Assembly: GCA_023230485.1 (NCBI GenBank)
Contig: JALNXG010000059.1
Location: 1-23,930 of the forward strand
Reading direction: 5' to 3'
Length of the DNA stretch: 23,930 bases
Source of the DNA: Melioribacteraceae bacterium
GTDB lineage: Bacteria; Bacteroidota; Ignavibacteria; Ignavibacteriales; Melioribacteraceae
Shown: piece after piece, positions 1-7,953 of the stretch
How the letters are laid out: every line of letters starts with the position of its first letter
Numbering within the stretch: position 1 is the stretch's first letter
Translations under genes and position numbers: made by a program
Notes under the pieces: model-generated
Databases searched by the model: none
Seen by the model: only the letters and a program-made list of their open reading frames with translations
Told to the model about the DNA's origin: nothing

Positions 1-537
1 CCCGGGAAGAATGGTTTTGAACTCCTTGAAATGCTTGATTCAGTCCCTTTGGTGATCTTTACTACTGCATACGACCAATATGCAATAAAATCCTTCGATT
101 ATAATGCACTCGATTACCTCTTAAAACCGATTAAGCTTTCAGAATTAGAAAGAGCAATTTTAAAAGCAAAACGTATTCTTGATAAAGAAACTATTCCGAC
201 AGAAAAGCGACTTTCACGCGTTTTTATAAAAGATGGTGAAAGGTGTTGGTTAGTAAATATTAATGAGATAATAATGTTTGAAAGTGAAGGTAACTATACC
301 AAAGTATTTTTTGAAAATAATAAACCCTTGATCTATAAATCGCTTAATTTAATAGAAGAACGAATTGATCCTGCACAATTCTTCCGTGCAAATCGAAGTC
401 AAATTATAAATCTTAATTCAATTAAATCAATAAAATCGGGAATGGGAACCTCACTCAAGATTATTTTGAACAATGATATGGTTATAACCGTCTCAAGAAG
501 AAACGTTCAAAAACTAAAAGCATTATTAAGCTTTTAA
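1..537 (+). CDS. LytTR-family response regulator, 5' end missing
   Basis: The reading frame is open from the first base, so the gene starts upstream. What remains is the end of a CheY-like receiver domain followed by a LytTR DNA-binding domain. The receiver part shows the conserved switch Thr region (IFTTAY) and the Lys of the DYLLKPI motif; the phosphorylated Asp lies outside the window. The LytTR part runs from about RVFIKDGERCW to the stop, with the usual FESEGNYTKV and FFRANRSQIINL signatures. Proteins of this family are transcription factors normally activated by a LytS/AgrC-type histidine kinase, which would be expected just upstream. The next gene begins 21 nt after the stop on the same strand, so the two are probably co-transcribed. 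Family assignment is secure; the regulon is unknown. Confidence 0.93.
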   Translation, partial: PGKNGFELLEMLDSVPLVIFTTAYDQYAIKSFDYNALDYLLKPIKLSELERAILKAKRILDKETIPTEKRLSRVFIKDGERCWLVNINEIIMFESEGNYTKVFFENNKPLIYKSLNLIEERIDPAQFFRANRSQIINLNSIKSIKSGMGTSLKIILNNDMVITVSRRNVQKLKALLSF

Positions 538-558
538 GTGATACTTAATAGGTGAATT

Positions 559-1401
559 ATGGATACAGTTAATAAATATTCTTCAATAATCCTCAAAAGT
601 TTTGTAATTGGATTGGTTTATATAATCACTATTATATTTATTGGAGTAATAAGTGCTTTAATCACAAATGAAATCCCTGAAAATAACGCAAGTAGATATA
701 CTTTCTTAATGCTTTTTCTTTCTGGTTCGCTAATAGGTTTCTTTTTAGGTCAATTAGCACCTTTAATTAATACTTCAAGAGTTCGCCATTTTTTTATCTG
801 GTTTTCCGTTATTTTTTTCAACATGGGGTCAGTCGTTTTAGAAGGGAAAATATTTTCTCCGGCACTTGTTCCGATATCGCTAACAACATTATTGATTCAA
901 CAGCTTTTTATTTCTATAATCGTATCTTTTATGATTTTAAAATTATTTACTAAAAAGAAAGTTACTACTCATATAAATAATAATATTATTTTCGGTGATG
1001 CTAAAAGTTATTTAATTAAATTTTTGCTGGTGTGTTTCGGCTATATAATATTCTATTACATTTTTGGGTACATTAATTTTAAATTAGTTACCGAACCTTA
1101 TTATCATTCTCAAGCCTTTAATCTTTCCATTCCATCTGCTTCCACAGTTATTATATTTCAATTCTTAAGAGCTCCTCTAATTGTTCTTTCCGTAATTCTT
1201 TTTATTTCTTCAATTAATATTGAAAAAAGAAAACTAATAGTGATAACGGGACTTATGCTTTTTTGGATAGGCGGCATTGTACCCCTATCAATGCAAATAT
1301 TGAGTTTGCCACTTATTTTAGTTGTTGGAAGTGCAGTAGAAATATTTTTTCAAAATTTCCTTACCGGTGCTTTAGCAGTAATTTTACTTTATAAAAATTA
1401 A
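559..1401 (+). CDS. Polytopic membrane protein of unknown function
   Basis: I do not recognise this 280-residue protein. It is strongly hydrophobic, with about seven to eight predicted membrane segments: near residues 10-36, 48-66, 78-95, 103-127, 150-172, 193-215, 224-243 and 248-277. Short charged loops lie between them, such as the KKK stretch around residue 130. No catalytic or metal-binding motif stands out. The start is supported by GGTGA three bases before the ATG. It sits 21 nt downstream of the LytTR regulator gene, which suggests one operon. By analogy with other LytTR-membrane protein pairs it could sense a signal for, or be regulated by, that regulator, but this is inference from position only. 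Its mean base composition does not differ obviously from its neighbours. Confidence 0.8.
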   Translation: MDTVNKYSSIILKSFVIGLVYIITIIFIGVISALITNEIPENNASRYTFLMLFLSGSLIGFFLGQLAPLINTSRVRHFFIWFSVIFFNMGSVVLEGKIFSPALVPISLTTLLIQQLFISIIVSFMILKLFTKKKVTTHINNNIIFGDAKSYLIKFLLVCFGYIIFYYIFGYINFKLVTEPYYHSQAFNLSIPSASTVIIFQFLRAPLIVLSVILFISSINIEKRKLIVITGLMLFWIGGIVPLSMQILSLPLILVVGSAVEIFFQNFLTGALAVILLYKN

Positions 1402-1418
1402 TAACTAAAGTTCATTTT

Positions 1419-1448
1419 TTTGTTTAACTTAATACCAATCTAAATTAA
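1419..1448 (+). promoter_or_regulatory. Weak candidate promoter of the giant surface protein gene
   Basis: TTTG at 1419-1422 is followed after 18 bases by TAAATTAA at 1441-1448. This resembles the Bacteroidota -33/-7 pattern (TTTG, about 19 bases, TAnnTTTG) but matches only six of eight -7 bases, in a very AT-rich stretch where chance matches are common. If correct, transcription would start near 1455 and the transcript would carry both leader hairpins. Confidence 0.2.
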
Positions 1449-1483
1449 ATTAAAATTCATTCGATAATATAGATAATAGAAAT

Positions 1484-1514
1484 CCGCATAAGCGGCGCAC
1501 GGCTAATTACGTGC
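1484..1514 (+). promoter_or_regulatory. Two tandem hairpins in the leader of the surface protein gene
   Basis: Two small GC-rich hairpins lie one base apart in otherwise AT-only DNA. The first has stem CCGC 1484-1487 with GCGG 1492-1495 and loop ATAA. The second has stem GCACG 1497-1501 with CGTGC 1510-1514 and loop GCTAATTA. They end 28 bases before the ATG at 1543. There is no T-run, so they are not a terminator. A structured 5' leader, a regulator-binding site or a small RNA element are all possible. I cannot match them to a riboswitch class. The remainder of the 141-base gap holds nothing else I can identify. Confidence 0.45.
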
Positions 1515-1542
1515 ATTTTATAATAACTAAATAGAGTCTATT

Positions 1543-4500
1543 ATGAATAACTTGTCTTACCGATTATCCACAATATTACTAATTGCCATTTTATCTTTTT
1601 CATTCTCCATAAATATTAATGCAAGAGGCGGAGAAAAGGAAAATAGCGGGAAAAAACTTCCTACAACTTACTTTTCAAATTCAGGAATGATGTCCGTAAC
1701 CGGTGCTAATTCCACAACTGTAGCCAAAATTTTTGGGCAGGATAAAAAAGTAAATGTAAAGTTTCCTAATCCTGAGAAACCAACAGAAACTATTAGCACA
1801 TCGGCAGGAAATTTTTATGGCGAGGTGGATGGTAATACAGGCAGCTTTTATTGCATAGATATTCATCACTATATTAAATATTACACAGCTGATCAGCCCC
1901 ATACATACAAAGATGATGGAGAAGTCGATCCGAAAATTATTTATGTAATCAATAATTATTTCCCATATAAAGCATATCCTTATTCAGGTTCGGCTTCAAC
2001 AGCACAGATTGAAGCCGCTGCAATCCAAATAGCCTTATGGCATTTGTCGGATGGAGTCGATGCTAATAAAGTGGATAATACAAGTGTTAAGACAAGAGCT
2101 TTACAAATAATTGCTGATACAGAAGCAAATTATTCATCATATCATCCATTTGAAACATTATTAATTGTACCGGGGGATCAAGATGCACCAACCGGAAGTG
2201 ATGCTACATTTTATGTTTCAGCTTTTGATGCAAGTGGCAATCCGCTTAGCGGAATTACTGTTACACTATCAGTTTCTAATGGTACACTTTCGGCAACATC
2301 ATTGGTAACAGATGCCGACGGCAATACTCCCGAAATAAAATTAACACAAGGTGGAGACATAGTTTCCGAAATTACTGCTTCGGCAAGTGTGATGTTAGCT
2401 CCGGGTGTTCGTTATGTTCATAGTGTTGAACCAAATACTTGGCAGAAACTTGTTCTCGCCACTCCATCAGGCGTAACAAAAAAATCTACTGCTACAATTA
2501 ATTGGTTCGTCCCTGCAAATTGCGTTATTAAAGGATATACTACTTTTACTCAAGGCGGATGGGGTAATAAAAACGGTACCCCCGGCAAAATTAGGGATAA
2601 AAATTTCGATTCTGTTTTTCCAAATGACCTAATAGTCGGTTCCACATATAAATTAACTCTTACATCATCTTCTAAAGTAAAAGACTTTCTTCCAAGCGGA
2701 GGTACTCCGGGTAAGTTTACCGAAAATTACAAAGATGCTTCTTCTACGAATGCCGGAGTTTTTGCAGGACAAATGGTAGCTCTAAAATTAAATTTAGAAT
2801 TTGATAAAGCCGGAGTTATTGGAACTAATTCAGTTGATCTTGGTGAACTTCAAATAGCAAAAGGTCCATTCTCCGGTAAGACTGTCAATCAGTTTTATAC
2901 CTTAGCCGAAACAGCAATCGGCGGTGGCGCATTAAATGGATTTACATATTCAGAGTTCAGCGATGCCGCTACTGCAATAAATGAAAATTTTGATGACGGT
3001 ACAACCGATAAAGGTTTCTTAATCTGTGCTGCTGTAAACGTTAATGCGTCAATCGGCGATTTTGTTTGGCTTGATTCTAATAAAAATGGCATTCAAGATG
3101 ATAATGAAGCAGGATTCGGCGCAGTTAAAGTACATTTATTCAATTGCAATGATGAATTGATCTCCTCCACCGAAACGACATTAAATGGCGGATACGCTTT
3201 TGGTGATCTTAATCCGGGTGATTATTATGTGAAATTTGAACTTCCTGCAGGATATCTATTTAGCCCTGCTAACGCCGGCGATGATAATTTAAAAGATTCT
3301 GATGCTGAAGTCTCAAGTGGTAAGACTGAATGTACTACTCTTACCGCAAGTGAAAATGATTTTACTTGGGATGCAGGTATTTATAAAGAAGATTGCAAAA
3401 GCAGCATAGGCGATTTTATCTGGCATGATAAAAATGTAAACGGCATTCAAGATAGCGGCGAGCCCGGTATTAAAGAAGTAGTTGTTGAACTCTATTCAGG
3501 GGATAATGTAATTGCTACATCTATAACAGATGAAAACGGTCTATATCAATTTGCCAATCTTGGCAATGGCACTTATAAAGTAAAAGTTGCCAAATCTAAT
3601 TATGAAGAGAATGGCGTTTTCTTTAGCACAGCAAAAACGAAATGGTATTCATCTACTAAAAATAAAGGGAATAATGATCTAGTAGATAGCGATGCTTCTA
3701 AAGATGAAGCAGTAACCGTTACAATAAACTGCGCTAATAATATTTCGATCGATTTTGGATTTTATTTTACGTGCGTTACAATCACAAAAACTGCTGACGT
3801 AAAATCCGTAAAGCCGGGAGCTAAAATTACTTATACTTTCACAGTGGAGAATTGTGGAGACGTTCAGCATCATGGAGGTATTGATATTTTTGATCGAGTG
3901 ATTAATCCAAAATCGCCTTATAAAATTAAACATATCGATATGCTCGATCCGGGTAAATCAACAAGTTTTACGGCTGAATACATTACAAAAGAATCCGATT
4001 GCGGTGACTTAATAAATGAAGTTACAGCCGAAGCACATCCTGTTGATGGTTCTGCATCTGTTACCGACAAGGCGACTGCTACCGTAAATATTGATTGTTC
4101 TACTCCATGCACCGATGGTTGGTCTTTAGAAATAGACAAGAACAAAGAAGTTTGCGAACATAATCCTGTTGATTTTACAATCAATGGAAAAGCTACAATC
4201 ACTCCAAAACCAAGTAAAGGCTATTTGGTAACTTCTTGGAAAGTTGCATTCCCTAATGATGGAAGCGTAGATAATTCTTCTAAGATAGATACAATCGAGA
4301 TTAGTAATGATAAGGAATTTCAGATTGTTGTAAAATGGCCAGGAGTGAGATCGGAAGATACACGTGTAGAAATTCAATATACAGTATCTGTACTTGATTG
4401 TAATAAGAACGAACTTAATAAAGCGTATGAAGGAAAAATTTCTTGGACTCCTGAAGTTTGTCCTCCTCCACAGGGTAAGGATGCTGATTTGAAGATTGAA

Positions 4501-6798
4501 AAAACATCATCAATCGAAAATCCACAGTGCGGAGATAACGTTACTTATACAATTAAAGTAACAAATCTCGGACCCGGAGAATCAAAGGCAGTAAAGGTAA
4601 TGGACCTGCTCCCTGCCGGAATTACATATCTTTCACACGCTGTTTCGCAAGGTGTATATGATAATGCATCCGGAGTATGGAATGTTAATGATTTAGCTAT
4701 CGCAGGTGTAGCAACACTTACAATAAGCATCAAAGCTGATTGCGAAGAGATAAATAGTGCAGCATTTGATCTTGGTGCAGCTATCGATTATAACTTATTC
4801 GTAATTCAAGATTTAGTTCAGCCTTCATCTGATACAGAAGGGAAAGTAGCAGTTGGTCGTGATGCCACACTCGGTCATTATAGCGTTGGCGATAAATTAA
4901 ACACTAATAGCGGAGACGTTTTAGTTGTTGGCAGAGATTTAGTTTATACAAGCGGTAGAGTTTTTAATGGAAACGTTGTCTATGGACATACAACAAATCT
5001 TCCTCTGTATGTAACATCTATCGATGGTGAACTTAGAAATGATAACCCGATTAATTTTGTAACGGCTAAAACATTTTTAGAAAATCTTTCTACCAAGCTA
5101 AGCAGTTATCCTGCAACAGGCACTGCCGAATTAGCATGGAGCACACTAAAATTAACCGGAACAGACCCTCACTTAAATGTATTCACAGTTGAAGGAAAGG
5201 ATTTATCCGATGCACTTACACTAGAAATTCACGTACCGAATGGAGCTGTTGCATTAGTAAACGTAAACGGTACCGGAATGGATTGGAGCGGCGGACTTGA
5301 TATCTATGGCACTACCTATAATAATATATTATATAATTTCTATGAAGCTACAACAATAGATATTAATAATATAGAAGTACGAGGATCTGTGCTCGCTCCA
5401 TTTGCAGATATTAATTTTGCATCAGGCGTTCAATATGGTCAGATGATTTGTAAATCTCTTGTGGGTCAAGGACAGTTTAATTATTTCCCATTCCATGGCA
5501 ATATCCCATCAAATAAAACTATTGTAAATATTGCTTCAATTACCGGTTCGCTTACTAACGATCCTAATGCAAATAATAATAATTCGTCATCAGTATTCGT
5601 AATGAATAATTCAAATGCTAATCCAAATACAGGGAATAATGGGTCAGGAGAAGCAGATGGTCAATGGGAGGAAGTCGGCTCATTCAATTCAGGCGAAATT
5701 ATTCTTACAATGGCGTTCGATAATAGCGGTACTTATGCAGGAACGGTCGGTGGAAAAATCAATAAATCCATCGATGGCGGAAAGACTTGGACTCGTGTAA
5801 ATGATGATATGAATGTTGGCTGGGTCTGGTCATTAGTATATCATAATAACGTTTTATTTGCCGCTACCGAAAAAGGGGTTTATAAATATGATGGTTCTGC
5901 TTGGATTCTTACTTCTCTTCAAGAAAAAGAAGTAAGAGCAATCGCCACAGATGGAACAACTCTTTATGCCGGTACATGGGGATATGGCGTTTTCAAATCG
6001 ATCGATAATGGTGATTCTTGGTTTGAGTATAATAATGAGCTTGCCGATAAGGCAGTTCAAGCACTAGCAATAGATAAAAAAGGGAATCTATTCGCAGGTA
6101 CGGGAAGTCTCGGTATCTTCAAAGTATTTTCGGGCGAAGATAAATGGTATCAATATAATATCGGGAATAATTCTATCTGGGCAATTGGCGTTTCTGAAAA
6201 CGCAGTTATCGCTTCTTGTTATGGAGGCGGAGTTTATGTCTCTACTGATAATGGTTCTAACTGGCAAAAATCTCCTCTCCAACAGAATTATATCTATTCG
6301 CTTGTAACAGATAAGAGTAATAAAGTATTTGCAAGTTCATGGACTAGCGGTGTTTTTGTTACAACTGATGAAGGGTCATCATGGCAGCAGCTTGGAATGA
6401 GCGGATTCGGTGTAAGCTCAATGGTTACTTCCCCGAGCAAAGATGATCTATTTGCAGGTACTAAAGAAGGTAAGATATTTAAAATTTCTTTCCGTCCAAC
6501 TTCAGTAGATGAAGAGGAAGCATTACCAACTGAATTTAATTTATTGCAAAACTATCCGAACCCATTTAATCCGGAAACGATAATAACTTATCAGTTGCCT
6601 ATTGCAAGTCGTGTAACATTGAAACTATATGATATACTCGGACGTGAAGTAATTACGTTGGTTAATGAAGCTCAAAATGCAGGTACTCATCGGGTTAAGT
6701 TCAATGCAGTTACAGAGCAATTGGCATCGGGTGTTTATTTTTATCGAATAAGTGCCGGATCTTATGTGTCTACAAAGAAGATGATGTTGCTGAAGTAA
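1543..6798 (+). CDS. Giant mosaic T9SS-secreted surface protein (thioester-like, SdrD_B, DUF11, choice-of-anchor A, propeller)
   Basis: 1751 residues, probably exported by Sec and then by type IX secretion to the cell surface or medium. Order: signal peptide, about 1-28; thioester/TQXA-like adhesion domain, about 50-205, with Cys104 in FYCID and the helix motif IQIALWHLSDG from 161; an Ig/invasin-like domain, about 207-320; two SdrD_B-like domains opening with SIGDF near 503 and 621; a DUF11-like domain, about 741-855; a Cys-containing domain, about 857-980; a second DUF11-like domain, about 979-1068. A choice-of-anchor-A domain (AAFDLGAAIDYNLFV to FNYFPFHGNIP) spans about 1070-1322, then a DUF11-type last strand (VNIASITGSLTNDPN) to 1355. 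A seven-bladed BNR/sortilin-like propeller fills about 1372-1652, and the T9SS type A sorting domain 1660-1751. The upstream base sequence shows no clear Shine-Dalgarno. Adhesion or cell-surface display is the likely role; the ligand is unknown. Confidence 0.9.
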   Translation: MNNLSYRLSTILLIAILSFSFSININARGGEKENSGKKLPTTYFSNSGMMSVTGANSTTVAKIFGQDKKVNVKFPNPEKPTETISTSAGNFYGEVDGNTGSFYCIDIHHYIKYYTADQPHTYKDDGEVDPKIIYVINNYFPYKAYPYSGSASTAQIEAAAIQIALWHLSDGVDANKVDNTSVKTRALQIIADTEANYSSYHPFETLLIVPGDQDAPTGSDATFYVSAFDASGNPLSGITVTLSVSNGTLSATSLVTDADGNTPEIKLTQGGDIVSEITASASVMLAPGVRYVHSVEPNTWQKLVLATPSGVTKKSTATINWFVPANCVIKGYTTFTQGGWGNKNGTPGKIRDKNFDSVFPNDLIVGSTYKLTLTSSSKVKDFLPSGGTPGKFTENYKDASSTNAGVFAGQMVALKLNLEFDKAGVIGTNSVDLGELQIAKGPFSGKTVNQFYTLAETAIGGGALNGFTYSEFSDAATAINENFDDGTTDKGFLICAAVNVNASIGDFVWLDSNKNGIQDDNEAGFGAVKVHLFNCNDELISSTETTLNGGYAFGDLNPGDYYVKFELPAGYLFSPANAGDDNLKDSDAEVSSGKTECTTLTASENDFTWDAGIYKEDCKSSIGDFIWHDKNVNGIQDSGEPGIKEVVVELYSGDNVIATSITDENGLYQFANLGNGTYKVKVAKSNYEENGVFFSTAKTKWYSSTKNKGNNDLVDSDASKDEAVTVTINCANNISIDFGFYFTCVTITKTADVKSVKPGAKITYTFTVENCGDVQHHGGIDIFDRVINPKSPYKIKHIDMLDPGKSTSFTAEYITKESDCGDLINEVTAEAHPVDGSASVTDKATATVNIDCSTPCTDGWSLEIDKNKEVCEHNPVDFTINGKATITPKPSKGYLVTSWKVAFPNDGSVDNSSKIDTIEISNDKEFQIVVKWPGVRSEDTRVEIQYTVSVLDCNKNELNKAYEGKISWTPEVCPPPQGKDADLKIEKTSSIENPQCGDNVTYTIKVTNLGPGESKAVKVMDLLPAGITYLSHAVSQGVYDNASGVWNVNDLAIAGVATLTISIKADCEEINSAAFDLGAAIDYNLFVIQDLVQPSSDTEGKVAVGRDATLGHYSVGDKLNTNSGDVLVVGRDLVYTSGRVFNGNVVYGHTTNLPLYVTSIDGELRNDNPINFVTAKTFLENLSTKLSSYPATGTAELAWSTLKLTGTDPHLNVFTVEGKDLSDALTLEIHVPNGAVALVNVNGTGMDWSGGLDIYGTTYNNILYNFYEATTIDINNIEVRGSVLAPFADINFASGVQYGQMICKSLVGQGQFNYFPFHGNIPSNKTIVNIASITGSLTNDPNANNNNSSSVFVMNNSNANPNTGNNGSGEADGQWEEVGSFNSGEIILTMAFDNSGTYAGTVGGKINKSIDGGKTWTRVNDDMNVGWVWSLVYHNNVLFAATEKGVYKYDGSAWILTSLQEKEVRAIATDGTTLYAGTWGYGVFKSIDNGDSWFEYNNELADKAVQALAIDKKGNLFAGTGSLGIFKVFSGEDKWYQYNIGNNSIWAIGVSENAVIASCYGGGVYVSTDNGSNWQKSPLQQNYIYSLVTDKSNKVFASSWTSGVFVTTDEGSSWQQLGMSGFGVSSMVTSPSKDDLFAGTKEGKIFKISFRPTSVDEEEALPTEFNLLQNYPNPFNPETIITYQLPIASRVTLKLYDILGREVITLVNEAQNAGTHRVKFNAVTEQLASGVYFYRISAGSYVSTKKMMLLK

Positions 6799-6814
6799 TT
6801 AATAAAAGTATTTC

Positions 6815-6836
6815 GGCGGAGGGTATGTCCCCCGCC
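6815..6836 (+). repeat. GC-rich hairpin after the surface protein stop codon
   Basis: An eight-pair stem (GGCGG and GGG pairing with CCC and CCGCC, with A6820 bulged) and loop TATGT, starting 16 bases after the stop. It is not followed by a T-run, so it is probably a transcript-end stabiliser or a REP-like palindrome. A similar GC-rich palindrome lies at 7924-7944, also between a stop codon and a true terminator. Confidence 0.5.
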
Positions 6837-6867
6837 AATATTGTTAAGTTTAGATTCTGTATAATAA

Positions 6868-6900
6868 AAATGCCCCAATAAAAAGGGGCATTTCTTTTTT
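6868..6900. terminator. Bidirectional intrinsic terminator
   Basis: AAATGCCCC 6868-6876 pairs with GGGGCATTT 6885-6893 around loop AATAAAAA. A T-rich tract (CTTTTTT) follows on the plus strand and TTTTTATT on the minus strand. It therefore serves both the plus-strand surface protein gene and the convergent minus-strand DsrE-like gene whose stop is at 6942. Confidence 0.85.
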
Positions 6901-6941
6901 TAACATTCGTTACCGTTTTCTAGAAAAGTAGAAGTATTCTT

Positions 6942-7379
6942 CTAGTAATCAAGAGTAATAATTCTACCCGAAGTGAAACTAAAGAAATCTGCTTTATCTG
7001 CTAATTCAGCTCCTTTGATTAAATCAAACTTTGTTTTATTAATTACTTCAAGACACATAGGACAGACGATAATCTTAGCCCCTTTTGCTAATAATTTATC
7101 GAGTAAAATTTTAGAAGGCTCAAACTTCTTGTATTCCACACTCTTAGCCGTTGCCAATACTAAATCCACAGCATGAATATCTAAAAACACTAATACATCA
7201 TGGTCATCAGCCATTTTGAGTGCTAATGTCAATGCCATTAAAGCTCTATGAGGATCATTTGAACCGTTAGAAAGATGAATAATTACACCATCATTTCCTG
7301 CCGGTAAATAATTAGCACTCGTATTAGAAAATGAAATTAGAACAAATAAAAAAACAACAAGCAATCTTGCAAGCTTCAT
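6942..7379 (-). CDS. Secreted DsrE-like sulfur-relay family protein
   Basis: 145 residues. An N-terminal signal peptide (KLARLLVVFLFVLISFSNTSA) should send it to the periplasm. The rest fits the DsrE/DsrF-like fold: an opening strand IIHLSNG, a helix with HRALMALTLALKMA, strand VLVFLDIHAVDLV, then the region KGAKIIVCPMCLEV with two Cys residues where the family carries its conserved Cys, and a closing strand GRIITLDY. Relatives in the cytoplasm move sulfur through a cysteine persulfide; exported versions are of uncertain function. The start is supported by AGGAG six bases upstream of the ATG at 7379. A small lipoprotein gene lies 56 bases upstream on the same strand, so co-transcription is possible. 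Family call is good, substrate unknown. Confidence 0.82.
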   Translation of the reverse strand: MKLARLLVVFLFVLISFSNTSANYLPAGNDGVIIHLSNGSNDPHRALMALTLALKMADDHDVLVFLDIHAVDLVLATAKSVEYKKFEPSKILLDKLLAKGAKIIVCPMCLEVINKTKFDLIKGAELADKADFFSFTSGRIITLDY

Positions 7380-7435
7380 AATACACTCCTAAAAATAATT
7401 TATGTTTAGAAACAAAAAGCCGTGCTAGTAATTTT

Positions 7436-7816
7436 TCATTCAACGATATAAAAATAATCGCTTAAGACAGTAAAAGTTGAGTCATTTGCATTTCTTATTT
7501 CGACTCTGTAATGGACTGAACGATCAGTAATCTCCGGGATCTTCCAAGTAAATTGACCGCTGTTTTTAATACCTGCGGCGATAATCTCTTTAAGTTCTGT
7601 TTTACGAAATAGTAGAATATTGACAGAACCGATTCTCTCAGGGAATGCCCATTTGATATCTATTTCATCACCGGGATGATAATATTCTCCAAATTTAGGA
7701 CTGAGTACATTAAGTGCATCTGTTGGGGGTGTAGGTATTACGGGATTAGAACCATCTTCCCTTGAGCAGGAGATAAATATTGCAGAAAGAAGAATAAATA
7801 CTAAATATTTTTTCAT
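7436..7816 (-). CDS. Small lipoprotein with a Kre9/Knh1-like (GPI-anchor-type) beta domain
   Basis: I place the start at the ATG at 7816, not the GTG one codon earlier, because AAGGA lies five bases upstream. The 126-residue product begins with a lipoprotein signal (KKYLVFILLSAIFISC), giving lipidation at Cys17, then a Pro-rich linker (NPVIPTPPTD). The mature part resembles the Ser-Thr-rich GPI-anchored/Kre9-Knh1 family: it opens LNVLSPKFGEYYHPGDEI, has DIKWAFPERIGSVNILLF, and ends with SGQFTWKIPE and YRVEIRNANDSTFTVLSDYF. This domain is common as a cell-surface beta-sandwich in Bacteroidota and its precise role is not known. It is followed by the DsrE-like gene after 56 bases. Likely an outer-membrane or periplasmic lipoprotein. 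Confidence 0.78.
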   Translation of the reverse strand: MKKYLVFILLSAIFISCSREDGSNPVIPTPPTDALNVLSPKFGEYYHPGDEIDIKWAFPERIGSVNILLFRKTELKEIIAAGIKNSGQFTWKIPEITDRSVHYRVEIRNANDSTFTVLSDYFYIVE

Positions 7817-7872
7817 CACCGTCCTTAACGCATTTGATAGGATACTTATAACTTAATAAAAAAATATATTAT

Positions 7873-7910
7873 AAAAAAGCAGCTCCATACAAATACAAAG
7901 CTGCTTTTTT
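7873..7910. terminator. Intrinsic terminator of the purL-brkB-lipoprotein run
   Basis: AGCAGCT 7878-7884 pairs with AGCTGCT 7899-7905, flanked by six A before and six or seven T after, so the stem extends through A-T pairs. Read on the minus strand it sits 44 bases past the stop of the 8904-7954 gene. The flanking A/T tracts make it symmetrical, but no plus-strand gene ends here. Confidence 0.8.
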
Positions 7911-7923
7911 TAGAAAAATAAAT

Positions 7924-7944
7924 ATCCACCTCTGGAGGGTGGAT
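7924..7944. repeat. GC-rich palindrome between stop codon and terminator
   Basis: ATCCACC 7924-7930 pairs with GGTGGAT 7938-7944 in a perfect seven-pair stem. It lies ten bases past the stop of the minus-strand gene and before the true terminator. It shares the placement, and the core GGAGGGT, with the hairpin at 6815-6836. Confidence 0.55.
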
Positions 7945-7953
7945 TAAAAAATA

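Noticed and set aside
1484..1514. A c-di-GMP or other known riboswitch in the surface protein leader
   Set aside because: The conserved riboswitch cores I know are absent, and the two stems are too short and simple for those classes.
3049..3760. Tandem DNA repeat in the surface protein gene
   Set aside because: The two SdrD_B-like units resemble each other at protein level only; the DNA has diverged, so it is an old domain duplication and not a repeat array.
3918..4202. Minus-strand open frame inside the surface protein gene
   Set aside because: It lies entirely inside a well-supported coding region with clear domains, and has no recognisable protein features or start signal.
5615..5800. 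Plus-strand open frame in another phase of the surface protein gene
   Set aside because: It is a shadow over the end of the DUF11/propeller region, low-complexity and with no family resemblance.
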